DNA from: Tetrapyrgos nigripes
Taxonomy: Eukaryota; Basidiomycota; Agaricomycetes; Agaricales; Campanellaceae
Assembly: GCA_013368315.1 (NCBI GenBank)
Contig: JAACJM010000194.1
Location: 95,417-159,416 of the forward strand
Reading direction: 5' to 3'
Length of the DNA: 64,000 nucleotides
Each line of letters starts with the position of its first letter. Within the stretch, counting starts at the first letter, position 1. The notes beneath the pieces were generated by a model, which did no database searches, was not told the DNA's origin, and worked only from the letters and a program-made list of their open reading frames with translations. Made by a program: the position numbers and the translations under genes. Shown here one piece after another: positions 46,510 through 57,399 of the stretch.

Positions 46510-47890
46510 ATGCACTCCTCCTTCCTTACATCTTCGGATATCACGGGCATTCAAGAGGCTTTAGAGCAAATCGTATTTGAAGGACTATGCTTTGGTAGGT
46601 CCAGAGCCCAAAGATCAACTTTGATGTATCTCCCTACTCATTGCCTTGCTATCCAGGCATTGAGCTCTTGATTACCATTTCTACCATCTTGCTGCTATGG
46701 TAGGCTTGTCCCAAACTGTTCTGACACAATTTCAAACATGGATCTAGTCAACAAGGACTTCAACAGTCACCAATCAAAGTTTTTCTGGTGGCTGCATGTG
46801 CAATCATGCTTACAATCTCAGCAGTGACAATAGTGACAAATCAGATATTTTTTATAATTCTGATTCAAGAGTTGGCCTATCAGACATACAATCCTGTTCC
46901 AACCATGATTATGATTGGTGTGATGCAGGGAGTACTGGTAAGAATTAGTGTGAGTCCCTGTGCTATTCTAATTCCCTACCTGAATACTGAAGTGCATGCA
47001 AATAGTATTTCTTGGGAGATGTCATTGTGGTTTGGAGGGCATGGATCCTTTTTCAAAGGGAAACTATTCCCAGAGGGATTCTTCTTTTCTGTATTGCTCA
47101 ATCAGCGGGTAAGAATTCATGCCACACTCACCTCAGATAAATTAAATTTGTTGAGCTGACATTTCTGGGTTTAGGATGCAGTATATATGATGCATTCCTT
47201 GCCATGAAAGCTGGCCTTGACACAAATTTTGTATGTATATCTTTTGTTGCTTTATTGAACCCAGCCTGACCTTAGATTATGCAGGTAACATTACAGGCCA
47301 GCCGCATGATACTGCCAGTGTCACTTGTCTTCACCAATCTCACAGCAACTTTTCTGATTGCAAAGAAGGCTTGGTAAGCACATAGCAGACTGTTGGCTCC
47401 CTAGTTCCTGGCTTTAACTTGATTTCCCTCAGGCATTACAGACAATCTGTTAAAGCTCACCTTGGCAAATTGAATACAAAAAGCCAAGTTGAGCAGATAC
47501 TGATGCTCTTAGTCCAGTCTGGTATAATCTATTGCATTCCCTGGGTAGGTAATCATTTGTGTTTTCTTAGAACTTGAAGGCTAATAACATTTTGAAACCC
47601 AGATTCTAGCCATGCCTGCTGCATTCAATTCAGGGTATAATGTTTCTCTAAACACCCACTTGAATTTCGTTCTACCCCACCTGGAAGCAATCTATCCCAC
47701 TGCAATCATCCTCCTTTCCAACCTCTACAAGAATCAACAAGACTCCATTCTCGAGAGTCTTTCTCAATCTCTGGAATTTGCAGCTCCTGCTTCACAATCT
47801 GATCCACCAGCATCCACACAGGCACATGGCACTCAAGATGGAGAGAATGATATCCAGGAAGTCAGTAGAGGAGATTCTGTGGTTGTTTGA
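46510..47890 (+). CDS. seven-transmembrane protein, copy C, 325 aa
   Basis: Eight exons: 46,510-46,594, 46,657-46,699, 46,748-46,949, 47,006-47,108, 47,175-47,230, 47,285-47,373, 47,433-47,544 and 47,603-47,890. Exons 1-7 equal copy A in length and the introns are nearly the same sequence, so A and C separated by a fairly recent segmental duplication. An ATG at 46,501 would add three residues. Seven hydrophobic segments are present, with YFLGDVIVVWRAW after TM3 and YPTAIILLSNLYK in the last. Differences from copy A are concentrated in the exon 3 loop (VTIVTNQIFFIILIQEL) and exon 6. The frame is open throughout. Function unknown. Confidence 0.8.
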
Positions 47891-50800
47891 TCTGGAGATT
47901 TCGATTGAGGGGTATAAAGCACAGTGGGAATAGTGGAAAGGACCAGTCTCTTTTATTTACAGAATGATTCTGCTATCTCTCTCAGTTACTTTCTTATTTA
48001 AGCTCAAATCCGACTATATAATCGTTATTTGATACCATCCGCCCTTTCATTCATCATACAACATATTTTCCCATTTTCCTGACTCCTTAGTAGGCTACAT
48101 TGATTGCACTCCTCAATACCTTCATTGCTATTGTAAAAAACTTGAACATGTTTGTGGTGGTTTCCTGCAAGACACAGCATTTATACATCGCTGAGCACAT
48201 CAAAGCTCTCCAGTATTTTCAATCTCTCGAGACCGAAGTTGGCCATCTTCTCTATTTAGGATTACTTACACAGTCAAGTTATACTATGCTACATTAGAAA
48301 CAGTCTTGACGGAAGACTCGAGAACTCAAGACTCAGCTTCTGGCCTCATCGACCTCTTGAGCTCCCTCCTCTCACTGAAGACATACGCACAAGGAACCCT
48401 AATAGGAAGACGACAATGGAAAGAACAATAATGAAAACCAAAGAAAAATCAGAACAAAAAACAGAGAAAACACACCAAAGGTACAATCAATACAACCATA
48501 GATACACTTTATGCCATAATCATCCCAATCTCAAGACCCCCCCTCTCTGCCCGGGCGTACCCATCCGCAACATCGAGCTGCGATAAGGCGTATAGCAATC
48601 AGAAAGTGGAGGCCCAACCAGTAACCTATCCTGCAATAAAAACAGAAACATAAGAAATAAAAATCCATCGCGAGAAGGCAAGCTCGGAGGCTCAACTCCA
48701 GGATTCAAACAGAAATTTATCAACGCAAACGCATATATTCAGATAGATAAGCCACTACGTTACATGATAAGTATATATACTTTCTGGTATGAACCCGTTC
48801 CTCAATCCCATCATCTCCGTCACGCAAGTAACACCCTCCATAAGCATAACGTTCCCAAAGTCTGCAGAACCCATCCTCAAATTGAAGCTCGTGTCTGGAC
48901 AATCAAAGTCAGCGTTGAACGGAAAACTGAGAAGGCGAGGACCTGATACACACATAGCTATTCCAAATGTGATTCTCAGCCACAGTGTCGCCATCACACA
49001 TAACTCAAAGAAGAATGGCGGGCACGAGCGGAAAAACGCTAGGGAACACCAGTGAAAAATAACATCAGTAGCGCTGGTAGCAGAGGATTAAAGTGGAAAG
49101 GCTACTACGTACCTGGGACGCGAATACTAAAATACATATGTCTTATGCAATGTGTGGCGGGCAGCACGAGGAATCAGCAATCTTGAAAGAGGTCAAATAT
49201 TATATGTTAGTAAGATCGATTGAAGCAGCATACAGGAAGCATGCATACATATATACCCAGTCCCACCGCTTGGCAGCCAGTGGATAACAGACCCAGAAGG
49301 TATTTCGTTATCTTGAGGACCTGTTCGCAAAGAGTCTACCATGGAGAGAGGATGGCAGTAGGGGGAGATCCAGTTCGGATAATAGACAGGACTGTGACAC
49401 CAAGTTTACCAGTCATTTCCCTGGCATTGAATCGAGGTGAAAGAGGGGTAGACGGGGTTGTTCTGGACAAGTATGAGAGCCTGAGGCAGAAGTGAATAAG
49501 GGTCTAAAAGCGTTGCAAGATAGCGGAAAGAGCGATCAAAAGGGGGAAAGGGCAGAGAACGAAGCTTGAAACCAAAATGACCCAAAAGTCCAAGAGGCTC
49601 GTAGTCTAAGAACTGAACGAGGCGGTGGGGAAAGTAGGATCCGAGACTCCAGCCCACGCTTTGCGTTGCACACACAACTAAAACCACCAAATCGAAATGG
49701 AAATTTCCGGAAAACATTGGAGCAAAAAGGTGGGGAAAGTGACAAAAGGGACGAAAATATTCCAAGTCAACGCACCTTCCACGCATATCCGGACGTTGAT
49801 CTCCCATCTCGATCACAAACCTCGCCAAGCCGATGCTCTATACGCACGTCCCCTTTCCCCAGCCTCTGCTGCAACCTTGACAGTGCAGAAATAAACACCA
49901 ACGCTCAATGCTCTCCTCTTCCTCCCCTCCCACAGTCGTGCTCTCCTCCCCCCCTCCCTCCTATCCCTCTCTTCGCTTCGACGGGCGCTGAGCTTACGCT
50001 GGAGTAGATAAGGCAAGTCTACGAATAACGTAGCGTGTGGTCTCGTATTCGCTATGGCGCTGAGCTGGACCGACATAGATAGAGCGCAGTAATCCGTCAT
50101 TGGAGGTTGAGGGAGGTTAAAAGGCGTCTGAGGGTTTTATCGGCTTTGACTAGGACGACAGGAAAGGTGTTGCCGAGAAACGTGATAATGTGAGTGAGAC
50201 TGTCCGTGTCGGCATTTATTTTGATGATGTATCCACCACCAGAACTCCCACTCCAACGTTCCAAAACCACCTCTCTACTCGAAGGTTGACAGGAGAAGGG
50301 AAGAAAGAGGTGGGGAGAGGGGGGAGAGAAAGAGTCGTTAGTTCATCAAGCATAAGAGAGAAGAATGGTGCAGGAAACAAAAACGAGAACGCTGAAAGAA
50401 ACTCCGATATTAAACACCAAGGGGGACCAAATCTTGACTGAAAGATATCGGGTCAAAAAAAATTTTAAGCCCTCGACTGAGAGACCGACCGACCGACCGC
50501 TTATATAAGTATCCATATATGGAAATTTCCCACATGTATCTGCTAGCCGCGTCATCATCCTTGGCTCCCGCTGCCAGCACATTGGTCCTACACCTTTCCC
50601 AATAACCGGCGCAAGGCCGGCCCCTGCGGGGCGGTACCATCAGCGCCGGTGAGTCCTCATTAGCCTCAGTGTAAGGAAACTTGATCAGAGAATAAATAAT
50701 GTCGGTAATTAAATCTGTAAGGAACGACCAACAAGGCGTAACTAAAAACAAGTTCATCAAATCACCAATGTAGCCTTCCTACTCCCCAGAAAAAGCGATC

Positions 50801-51261
50801 TGGACTTCAACAGGTCCCATTGCACCAGTAAGGCGCAAGTTATCATTGTTTCCCATTTCCCCAAGCGTTTTGGAAATACCAATGACAACATTGGAACCAT
50901 AGTATCGGAAATAATAGTGACGTTCAAAACGCGTCTGATAGTTCACATAAACACCAGCAAAATGTCCTGAGAATCACTACTCAGATACAACTTAGATTTC
51001 TCTGAGATATATCATGTTAGACTACAACTCATTTCCCATCTCGCTGTCCGAACCATCAGAACTTTCCTATAATACATGTTTTGCAAGTCAGGGTATCTTG
51101 ACCCCATGATAATTCCTATATTTTATCAGAATTGAGCCAATGGCATCTTGAATGCATCACCAATACATGGTATCTGCTCTCATTGCATCTTGGGAGATAT
51201 GACTGGGATACAGCATCGATATGATTCACCGTTTGCATCATATCACCATTATAAAATCCAA
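47891..51261. other. duplicated flank, then intergenic DNA with weak exon candidates
   Basis: Bases 48,085-48,565 resemble 8,750-9,085. On the minus strand 48,755-48,997 (ADFDCPDTSFNLRMGSADFG) and the short start MGDQRPDMRGR near 49,800 look somewhat protein-like. I cannot build a gene from them. Bases 50,450-51,261 show no gene. Confidence 0.3.
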
Positions 51262-51294
51262 GATGCTGTAAACGTGTTGTGACGTTACACGATC

Positions 51295-52796
51295 CCAGGA
51301 TTTACATGGTCAATTGTTGTTAGCGCCGCACGTTCAACTACTAGTTCTTTAATCCGCACAAAGGCCTTTTCGTGGTCAGAGGACCACTCCGGGAAGTTTT
51401 TATTGCATTCCTTCCTTGTCAGTGGGGTCAATATGCGTGTATACTCAGCTAAGTTATCAAGGTAACCCGCAATGAATCTAACCATTCCCAGGAATCGACG
51501 TACAGCAGCGGCAGAATGAGGTCTCGGAAAATGCAGTACTGCGTCGCATTTGCCTGATTGTGCCTCTACACCTCTACGCGAGATATGATGGCCCAGGAAG
51601 TCAATTTCTAATTGGAAAAATTTACACTTCTTTGGGTTACAATACAACTTGTTTTCCTTCAGCGCTGCAAGAATCAATTCAGCATGACGAGCATGTTCCT
51701 CTTTGTCCTTTGACCAAATGATAATATCATCCAGGTAAACATGGCAGAACTTCCCAATGAATTCTCATAAGGCAGATGCCACCCGGGGTTGATGTATTGC
51801 TGGCGCATTCCAAATTCCCATGGGCATCACAACCCATTCATACAAGCCCAGTGGAGTATTGACCGCTGTTAACGGAATCGACACTTCATCCAGCCTAGTT
51901 TGGAAGAAGGAATCTGTCATGTCCATCTTTCCCCAGATACATCCTTTGGTGCAGTCGGCCAATATGTCCTCAATCCTCGGCAGAGGATGTCTATCGGGAA
52001 TAGTGTTGGCATTTAGGACATGATAATCATTGACCCAACAAGGCAAGGCAGTCGGGTCGGCTTTAGGAATCAAGAAGGCTGGTGACGTCGTAGCCGACAC
52101 CAATGGCCGGATGCGGCCAGAATCCAAGTGTGCCTGAATTAACGTAGACCATGCTTCTTTGTATTTCCGAGGAGACGAGTATGCTCTAGCGGAAAACGTC
52201 TTATTAGCATCTTTCAATTTAATGGAGCATAAAATATCAGTTGGCAGTTCAGACACATGGGGAATTTTCTCGAACACAGAGGAGAATTTTTCCTTGATGC
52301 CGTTGGCTCGTTTCTCCAAATCACTCAAGCTTTCCAATGTCTCCAGACGAGCCTTGACAGCGGCAGCGACGTTTAGACCATGGACCTCCTCAGATTCACG
52401 CAAATGCGGATTTCGATCATGGAATGATTTTAATTCACGGATTACAGCTATACGAAGTTTACAAATGTCGATGCGTTTCTGCTTGGGACTATGGTTATCA
52501 GGAGGGGTTTTAGAAGACAAAACACGGGCTGCAGATGCCTTGGCGTCTAAGATATCTATACCAGTACTAGAGTCGACACACGTGCGATCCGCACAATTAA
52601 TAGACAGGTTATTATGCGACAAGAAGGGGAGACCTAAAATCATCGGAGAACAAAGAGACGGAGCGACAATCGCTTGGACAGTATGAGAAGTCCAAGTATT
52701 AGAATGATCTGTTATGCGGAGTTTGACGAATGCGATGGTACGAGACGGAGACGAGGAGTCAGTAGTTGCAACGCCAATCAGTTCAGGACGCGGTAA
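51295..52796 (-). pseudogene. gypsy reverse transcriptase (inverted segment)
   Basis: Minus strand. RT landmarks are AFLIPKADPTALPCWVNDYH, LPRIEDILADCTKGCIWGKM, then FCHVYLDDIIIWSKD with the catalytic YLDD, and NPKKCKFFQLEIDFLGHHIS. The tether toward RNase H ends at HVNPG next to the inversion junction. An in-frame TGA at 51,765-51,767 lies just before the YLDD block. The upstream part (52,640-52,796) carries the end of the protease region (SPMILGLPFLSHNNLSINC). Confidence 0.85.
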
Positions 52797-54150
52797 TCAG
52801 AAGTGGAGACCAAGAGACACAACAAGATCATCCCTGATCAAAACAATATGTGAGCCAGAGTCTAACAGCAAGGAAACAAGTAACGGCGATGTGGTTGCAG
52901 GCCCCTCAAGGGCAGCGTGCAGGTTTAGGTGGGGAAGTCGTAAAGGAGCTTCACTCACAACTGTGTTACGTGGTCCAGCAGCAGGTTTCTGACCCTTTGG
53001 GGTTGTGGGTCCATCATTCTCAATCCAGTCTACGTCTTCTTCATCATCTACATGGCTCAAAGCGGCCACTGGAGAAGCTTGAGACGGCGAGGACGAGGGA
53101 GAGCGACGACGACGGCGAGGAGAAGGGCTATAGCAACGACGACGGTTATCAGGGGACAGAGAGTTCGCATAGTCATCGTAATGGTCAGAACGACGACCAC
53201 GACGCCCAGGTACATGCATGGGCGAGGGCCACGAGGATGAACGACGACGGACATGAGCGTTGGAGTACAGGTCTGCATCAGAGACATTGCGGACACAGGG
53301 TGAGAACGACCACGAACATCCTCGAGGAAGGCGTCTAGGTTGTCAATGACACCCGAAGCCATACCCACAGCAGCGACAGCAGGAGCAGTCCTACGTTTGA
53401 GGATAGCGTTGAGCGAGACTGGCCTGTTATGATCCTTCCAAATCTTGGTGACATAGTCAACGTCGTCCTGAGTTAGAGGACGGTTCGGAACAGTGAGAGG
53501 CAGTGTGACAGCTTTGGTAGGGCAATTCGATCCTTTGTGGTCTGCATTCGCAATGCGGCAGCTGAAACACATATGCATTGCCTTGTACAAGTCAATCTGA
53601 CCTGCAAGCACACGGACTTCTGACATGTAAGGAGCACGATCGGTAGGAAAGACAGCACCGACAGCGGGGGCAGGTGCACGAGATGAACGGTAGTGGTCAT
53701 GAGAGTTGGACGAGGAGTCAGTGTTCCTGGAAGACGAAGACGACGGCTGGTTGGAATACGATGCCGCCCTGAGAGCCTTCTCCAAACACTCTAGGCGGTC
53801 CCGTTCAGGCTTCTTGAATTTGCGGTACTCAGCGTCGTGGATTGTGATGACCTCCACCCACTTCTTTAAGTCCTGGCCCACCTCAACGTCGAGAACCTTC
53901 TTCTCCTCTAAGTAGTCTCTCAACCCAGCACCTGGAACCCGCTCAATAGCAGTACGGAGAGCAACGAGAAGACTACTGTCACTCATGTGGTGAGACGCTC
54001 CTTCGAGTAGTTTGTTGTAGGCCATCAACGTATTAAACATCAGGCTGAAGTCCTCGTCTCTGAACTTGGCGAGGTTCGCACCAGTGATGAGTCGTTCCGT
54101 GTTCTCCTTCCATTTGACACCCAGGACGTGGGAGCAGACAATCCTGGGGA
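52797..54150 (-). pseudogene. gypsy gag and protease start (inverted segment)
   Basis: Minus strand. Gag reads LITGANLAKFRDEDFSLMF, RTAIERVPGAGLRDYLEEK and CFSCRIANADHKGSNCP, a zinc knuckle with six rather than four residues before the His. A frameshift near 53,210-53,330 separates it from an Arg/Ser-rich linker and the protease active site LLLDSGSHIVLI (about 52,825-52,860). TGA at 52,797-52,799 interrupts protease. The gag N-terminus is missing, cut by the inversion junction near 54,135. Confidence 0.8.
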
Positions 54151-56136
54151 CAACAAGATATTTTTGATTTGTGACGCCAGTAATTGGCATACGGGCGCAA
54201 TCTTGGCTTGGGGAAGTGACCTCAAATCTGCTAGACCTGTCAGTTTCGACTCCGCTCAGCTTTCAGGTGCAGAGCTGAATTATCCGGTGCACGAAAAAGA
54301 ATTGCTGGCCATTATTCGTGCGTTAAAGAAATGGAGAGCGGATTGTATTGGCATGAAGGTATATGTATTTACAGATCATCGTACCTTAACAAATTTTCAT
54401 GGCCAGAAGGATCTTAGCACCAGACAGATTCGATGGCAAGAGTTCTTGAGTCAGTATGACTTGGACATTTCTTATTTACCTGGTGATGAGAACACCAGAG
54501 CAGACGCCTTATCTCGCATTGCACCAGGTTCCTTGCCAGGTGAATCACCCCCATCTCGTCCTAAAGGCACATCCGCGCTCTGGAGACGTGCGTGTATCGC
54601 ACCCATAATGTCTACCTCCATTGATGTTGAATTCTTGGATGCGATTAAAAAGGGCTACGAGACTGATGATTTTGTAAAGAAGCTCTCAGAGCTTCCTGCG
54701 TTACCTGCAGGTATAGAAAGACGCAATGGCCTTTGGTTTGTTTCAAACAGGTTAGTTATTCTGTCGACAGGCAACTTGAGGGAGACTCTTTACCGGTTGG
54801 CCCATGACAGTACAGGTCATTTTGGTGGGGACAAGTGCTACACATTTTTGCGCGACTCTTACTATTGGCCAAACATGCGTAAGAACCTGATCGGTTCTTA
54901 TGTTCCGTCGTGTCAGGACTGCCAACGTAATAAAGGGAATACTGCAAAGAACCCCAAGGGTCCTCTTCATCCGCTACGTGTACCTGAAGGTCGGCTCGAG
55001 AGTGTCACATTGGACTTCATTGGTCCTCTTCCCGAAGATGAAGGTTTCAATTGCATTCTATCCATGACAGACAGACTGGTGCTGATCTCCAAATCGTGGC
55101 AACTCGCACGGATATTTCCGCTGAACAATGCGCAGTCTTGTTTTTCAACGAGTGGTATTGTGAGAATGGGTTACCCCTAGAACTGGTTTCTGACAGGGAC
55201 AAGTTGTTTATTTCAAAATTTTGGAAAGCGTTCACGACGTTGACAGGTGTGAAGCTGAAGATGTCGTCTGCCTTCCATCCTGAAACGGACGGGTCCTCTG
55301 AACGGTCGAATAAGACGATTAACCAGTCCTTAAGGTACTACGTTTCGCGACAGCAAAAGGGTTGGGTCAAAGCCCTGCCCAAAGTCCGTTTTGACATTAT
55401 GAACGCAGAAAACTCCAGTATTGGAATGTCTATGTTCCAACTAAAGACAGGACGCTCTCCATGCATCCTGCCTCCTCTGACTCCGCAAACCGAGCCTGGT
55501 ACCACAGAGGAACTTGATGTTCGAGAGTTCCTGGACCGAATGTTCACCATAGAGCAGGATGCCCGTGATGCCTTGTTCGCAGCAAAGACTCAACAAGCTG
55601 TTCAGGCAGACAAACACAGAGGTTCGCCACCTACGTTCAAGGAAGGAGACATGGTGATGTTGTCAACAGCAAACTGCAGACAACAATATGCCCAAGCAGG
55701 TCAAAATCGAGTGGCTAAATTTTTCCCCAGGTTCGACGGTCCTTACAAAGTAATTAAAACTCACCCAGAAACAGATTTGTACACCCTGGATTTGCACAAC
55801 ATGCCTAAAGTTTTCCCGACATTTTATGTGGCACAGTTGAAACCTTTCGTTCCTAATAACGACAACGAGTTTCCTGGTCGTGCTCAAATTCCTGCACCGG
55901 AACCTGTCCTCGTGAACGGTAAAGCTGAGCATTTCATCGACCGTGTTATTGACTCACGCCGACACAGCCATGGGTGGCAGTTTCTGGTTAGATGGGTAGG
56001 TGAAGGCCCTGAAGGCAATGAATGGGTTCCCTTCTCATCAATACGTGATTGTGAATGCATTGATGAATGGGCTAAACGTGGTGGTGCAGGTCCTGAAGAA
56101 ATGTTCAACGATGAGATTCCTCGACCTACTAACTAA
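54135..56136 (+). pseudogene. gypsy RNase H, integrase and chromodomain
   Basis: Plus strand, beginning at the RNase H domain (FLICDASNWHTGAILAWGSD, then YLPGDENTRADALSRI). Next come the zinc-binding integrase domain (HDSTGHFGG...CQDCQRNKG), the catalytic core (VTLDFIGPLP; LVSDRDKLFISKFW; FHPETDGSSERSNKTI) and a C-terminal chromodomain (IDRVIDSRRHSHGWQFLVRW). A one-base deletion near 55,078 shifts the frame between MTDRL and ADLQIV, so the two open parts (54,128-55,180 and 55,051-56,136) do not join. The chromodomain marks a chromovirus, which targets heterochromatin. Confidence 0.9.
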
Positions 56137-56190
56137 TTATATCTTCCATTTTGTGCTTCATTTTTCATTACACAATACATTTTGCTTCAG

Positions 56191-56388
56191 AACGGGGAGG
56201 AGTGTAAACGTGTTGTGACGTTACACGATCACATGATCGTTACAGCCCTATATATATATATACTAGTCACATACAGTTTGTAACTTAACTTTTTACTTTA
56301 TCTTCAATCACGACATGTTCTAGATTCTCTCTCATCTGATCCTCCTCTCGCTCGCTCTTGTGTTCCTGCTCGTATAGCAGGTTTTCAG
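56191..56388 (+). repeat. gypsy polypurine tract and 3' LTR
   Basis: The polypurine tract AACGGGGAGGAG (56,191-56,202) is followed directly by the LTR, TGTAAACG...GGTTTTCA (56,203-56,388, 186 bp). It is followed by the target duplication GATGC. The LTR carries a TATATATATATATA stretch near 56,255. Confidence 0.85.
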
Positions 56389-56423
56389 ATGCAATATAAA
56401 TTCGAGAAGTGGGACAGTGGTTT

Positions 56424-56815
56424 CTATTGGTTGTTTTTCTGGGGTCCGGGATGGGATTTTATAGGCTCTGGTGCTTTAACGAGTGGAGGCGTAGGCGTAG
56501 CTTTCTGGGGTTTTGAGAAATTTAATAGGAAGGCTTGCTGTCTCTGTATCTGCTGTCGCCCGAGTCGCCTTGCCTGTGCTTCATTACAAGCCTTCTTGCC
56601 TCTGTGAACTGTGAGGACTGACTTGACCCTTTTGAGCGCGCCCGGGTTGATGTACTCATTGCAGTCCAGACACTTGGGCGAACCATTTTCATTGGTCTAT
56701 GACATTTCAGAGAAGTATAGAGTGGCCCATAAAACTTCCTACTTACCTCAATACTCGTCGATGAGTGTTTCCAGAGTGTGTCCGAAAGAAAACTTTTGAT
56801 TTGATTTTCCACAAC
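56424..56815 (-). pseudogene. zinc-finger gene fragment between two retrotransposons
   Basis: Two exons on the minus strand in compatible phase: 56,747-56,815 (VVENQIKSFLSDTLWKHS) and 56,424-56,696. The second has a C-x2-C...H-x4-C finger (KCLDCNEYINPGALKRVKSV, then HRGKKAC) and a Pro-rich tail ending QKNNQ and TAG. There is no start codon. The 5' part should lie to the right, where the copia element begins at 56,925, so the gene was probably truncated there. I do not recognise the family. Confidence 0.5.
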
Positions 56816-56924
56816 CTATCAACAGCTCCACTGCAAGCAGATGTCAAACTTTCTTAGCTCGTGCATAGCATCGCATTGTAATATTCATATGGGTTTAGTG
56901 CTGAGGCTTAAGCTATCTAGTATG

Positions 56925-57293
56925 TGTTAAGCAGGCATGGTACGGCTTGTACACTACTAAACGCAGTGGCAACTACGCTTACTTACCTGGGGATAAGAGT
57001 TAGCTTGTAAGGCTAGTAAGAGGCTTATTGAGCGATGTGGGTTAAGTGTAAAACTTGTTATTAGGAGGACTATCTACCAGTCCTTATATACCTTTTAGGA
57101 GGTACAAATACATGTAAACTAATACTAGAGTAACAATAAGATTCTATTGTACTGGATAGAACAATGCTGGTTTCGTACACTATTGTCGTACTACACTTTA
57201 TTGTCTATATAATCTTATTGTTCTATATATAACTACTATTATTGTTCTACATAGAATATGTTGATGGCTGCAACTGAATGCGCCAATTCAACA
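56925..57293 (-). repeat. copia 3' LTR, 369 bp
   Basis: On the minus strand it reads TGTTGAATTGG...CCTGCTTAACA, with TGTT/AACA inverted ends. Just inside it on the minus strand is a purine tract (GCAAGGGGGAG, 57,294-57,304), the plus-strand primer site. Confidence 0.9.
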
Positions 57294-57399
57294 CTCCCCC
57301 TTGCTAAGCAGCACGGTAGTGCGCGTAAGTATAGGTAGGCGCTGTAAGCAGCCATGGAAGGAAGGGATCCAGTGCCTCGACGTTTTCGATGCAATTTCT

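Larger units (their letters stand above)
51267..56388. mobile_element. Ty3/gypsy chromovirus with inverted interior
   Basis: The whole block is one insertion: GATGC flanks it on both sides (51,262-51,266 and 56,389-56,393). The left edge holds the first 28 bases of the LTR (TGTAAACGTGTTGTGACGTT...), identical to the start of the LTR at 56,203-56,388. After base 51,294 the sequence switches to gag-protease-RT on the minus strand, which ends in the codons for NPG. At about 54,135 the plus strand takes up at NPGDNKIFLICDAS, the RNase H start. Gag-PR-RT is thus inverted relative to RNase H-integrase, and most of the 5' LTR and the gag N-terminus are lost. Confidence 0.9.

Noticed and set aside
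50570..50650. GC-rich hairpin-like patch
   Set aside because: Short, isolated, with no clear stem longer than a few pairs and no adjacent gene.
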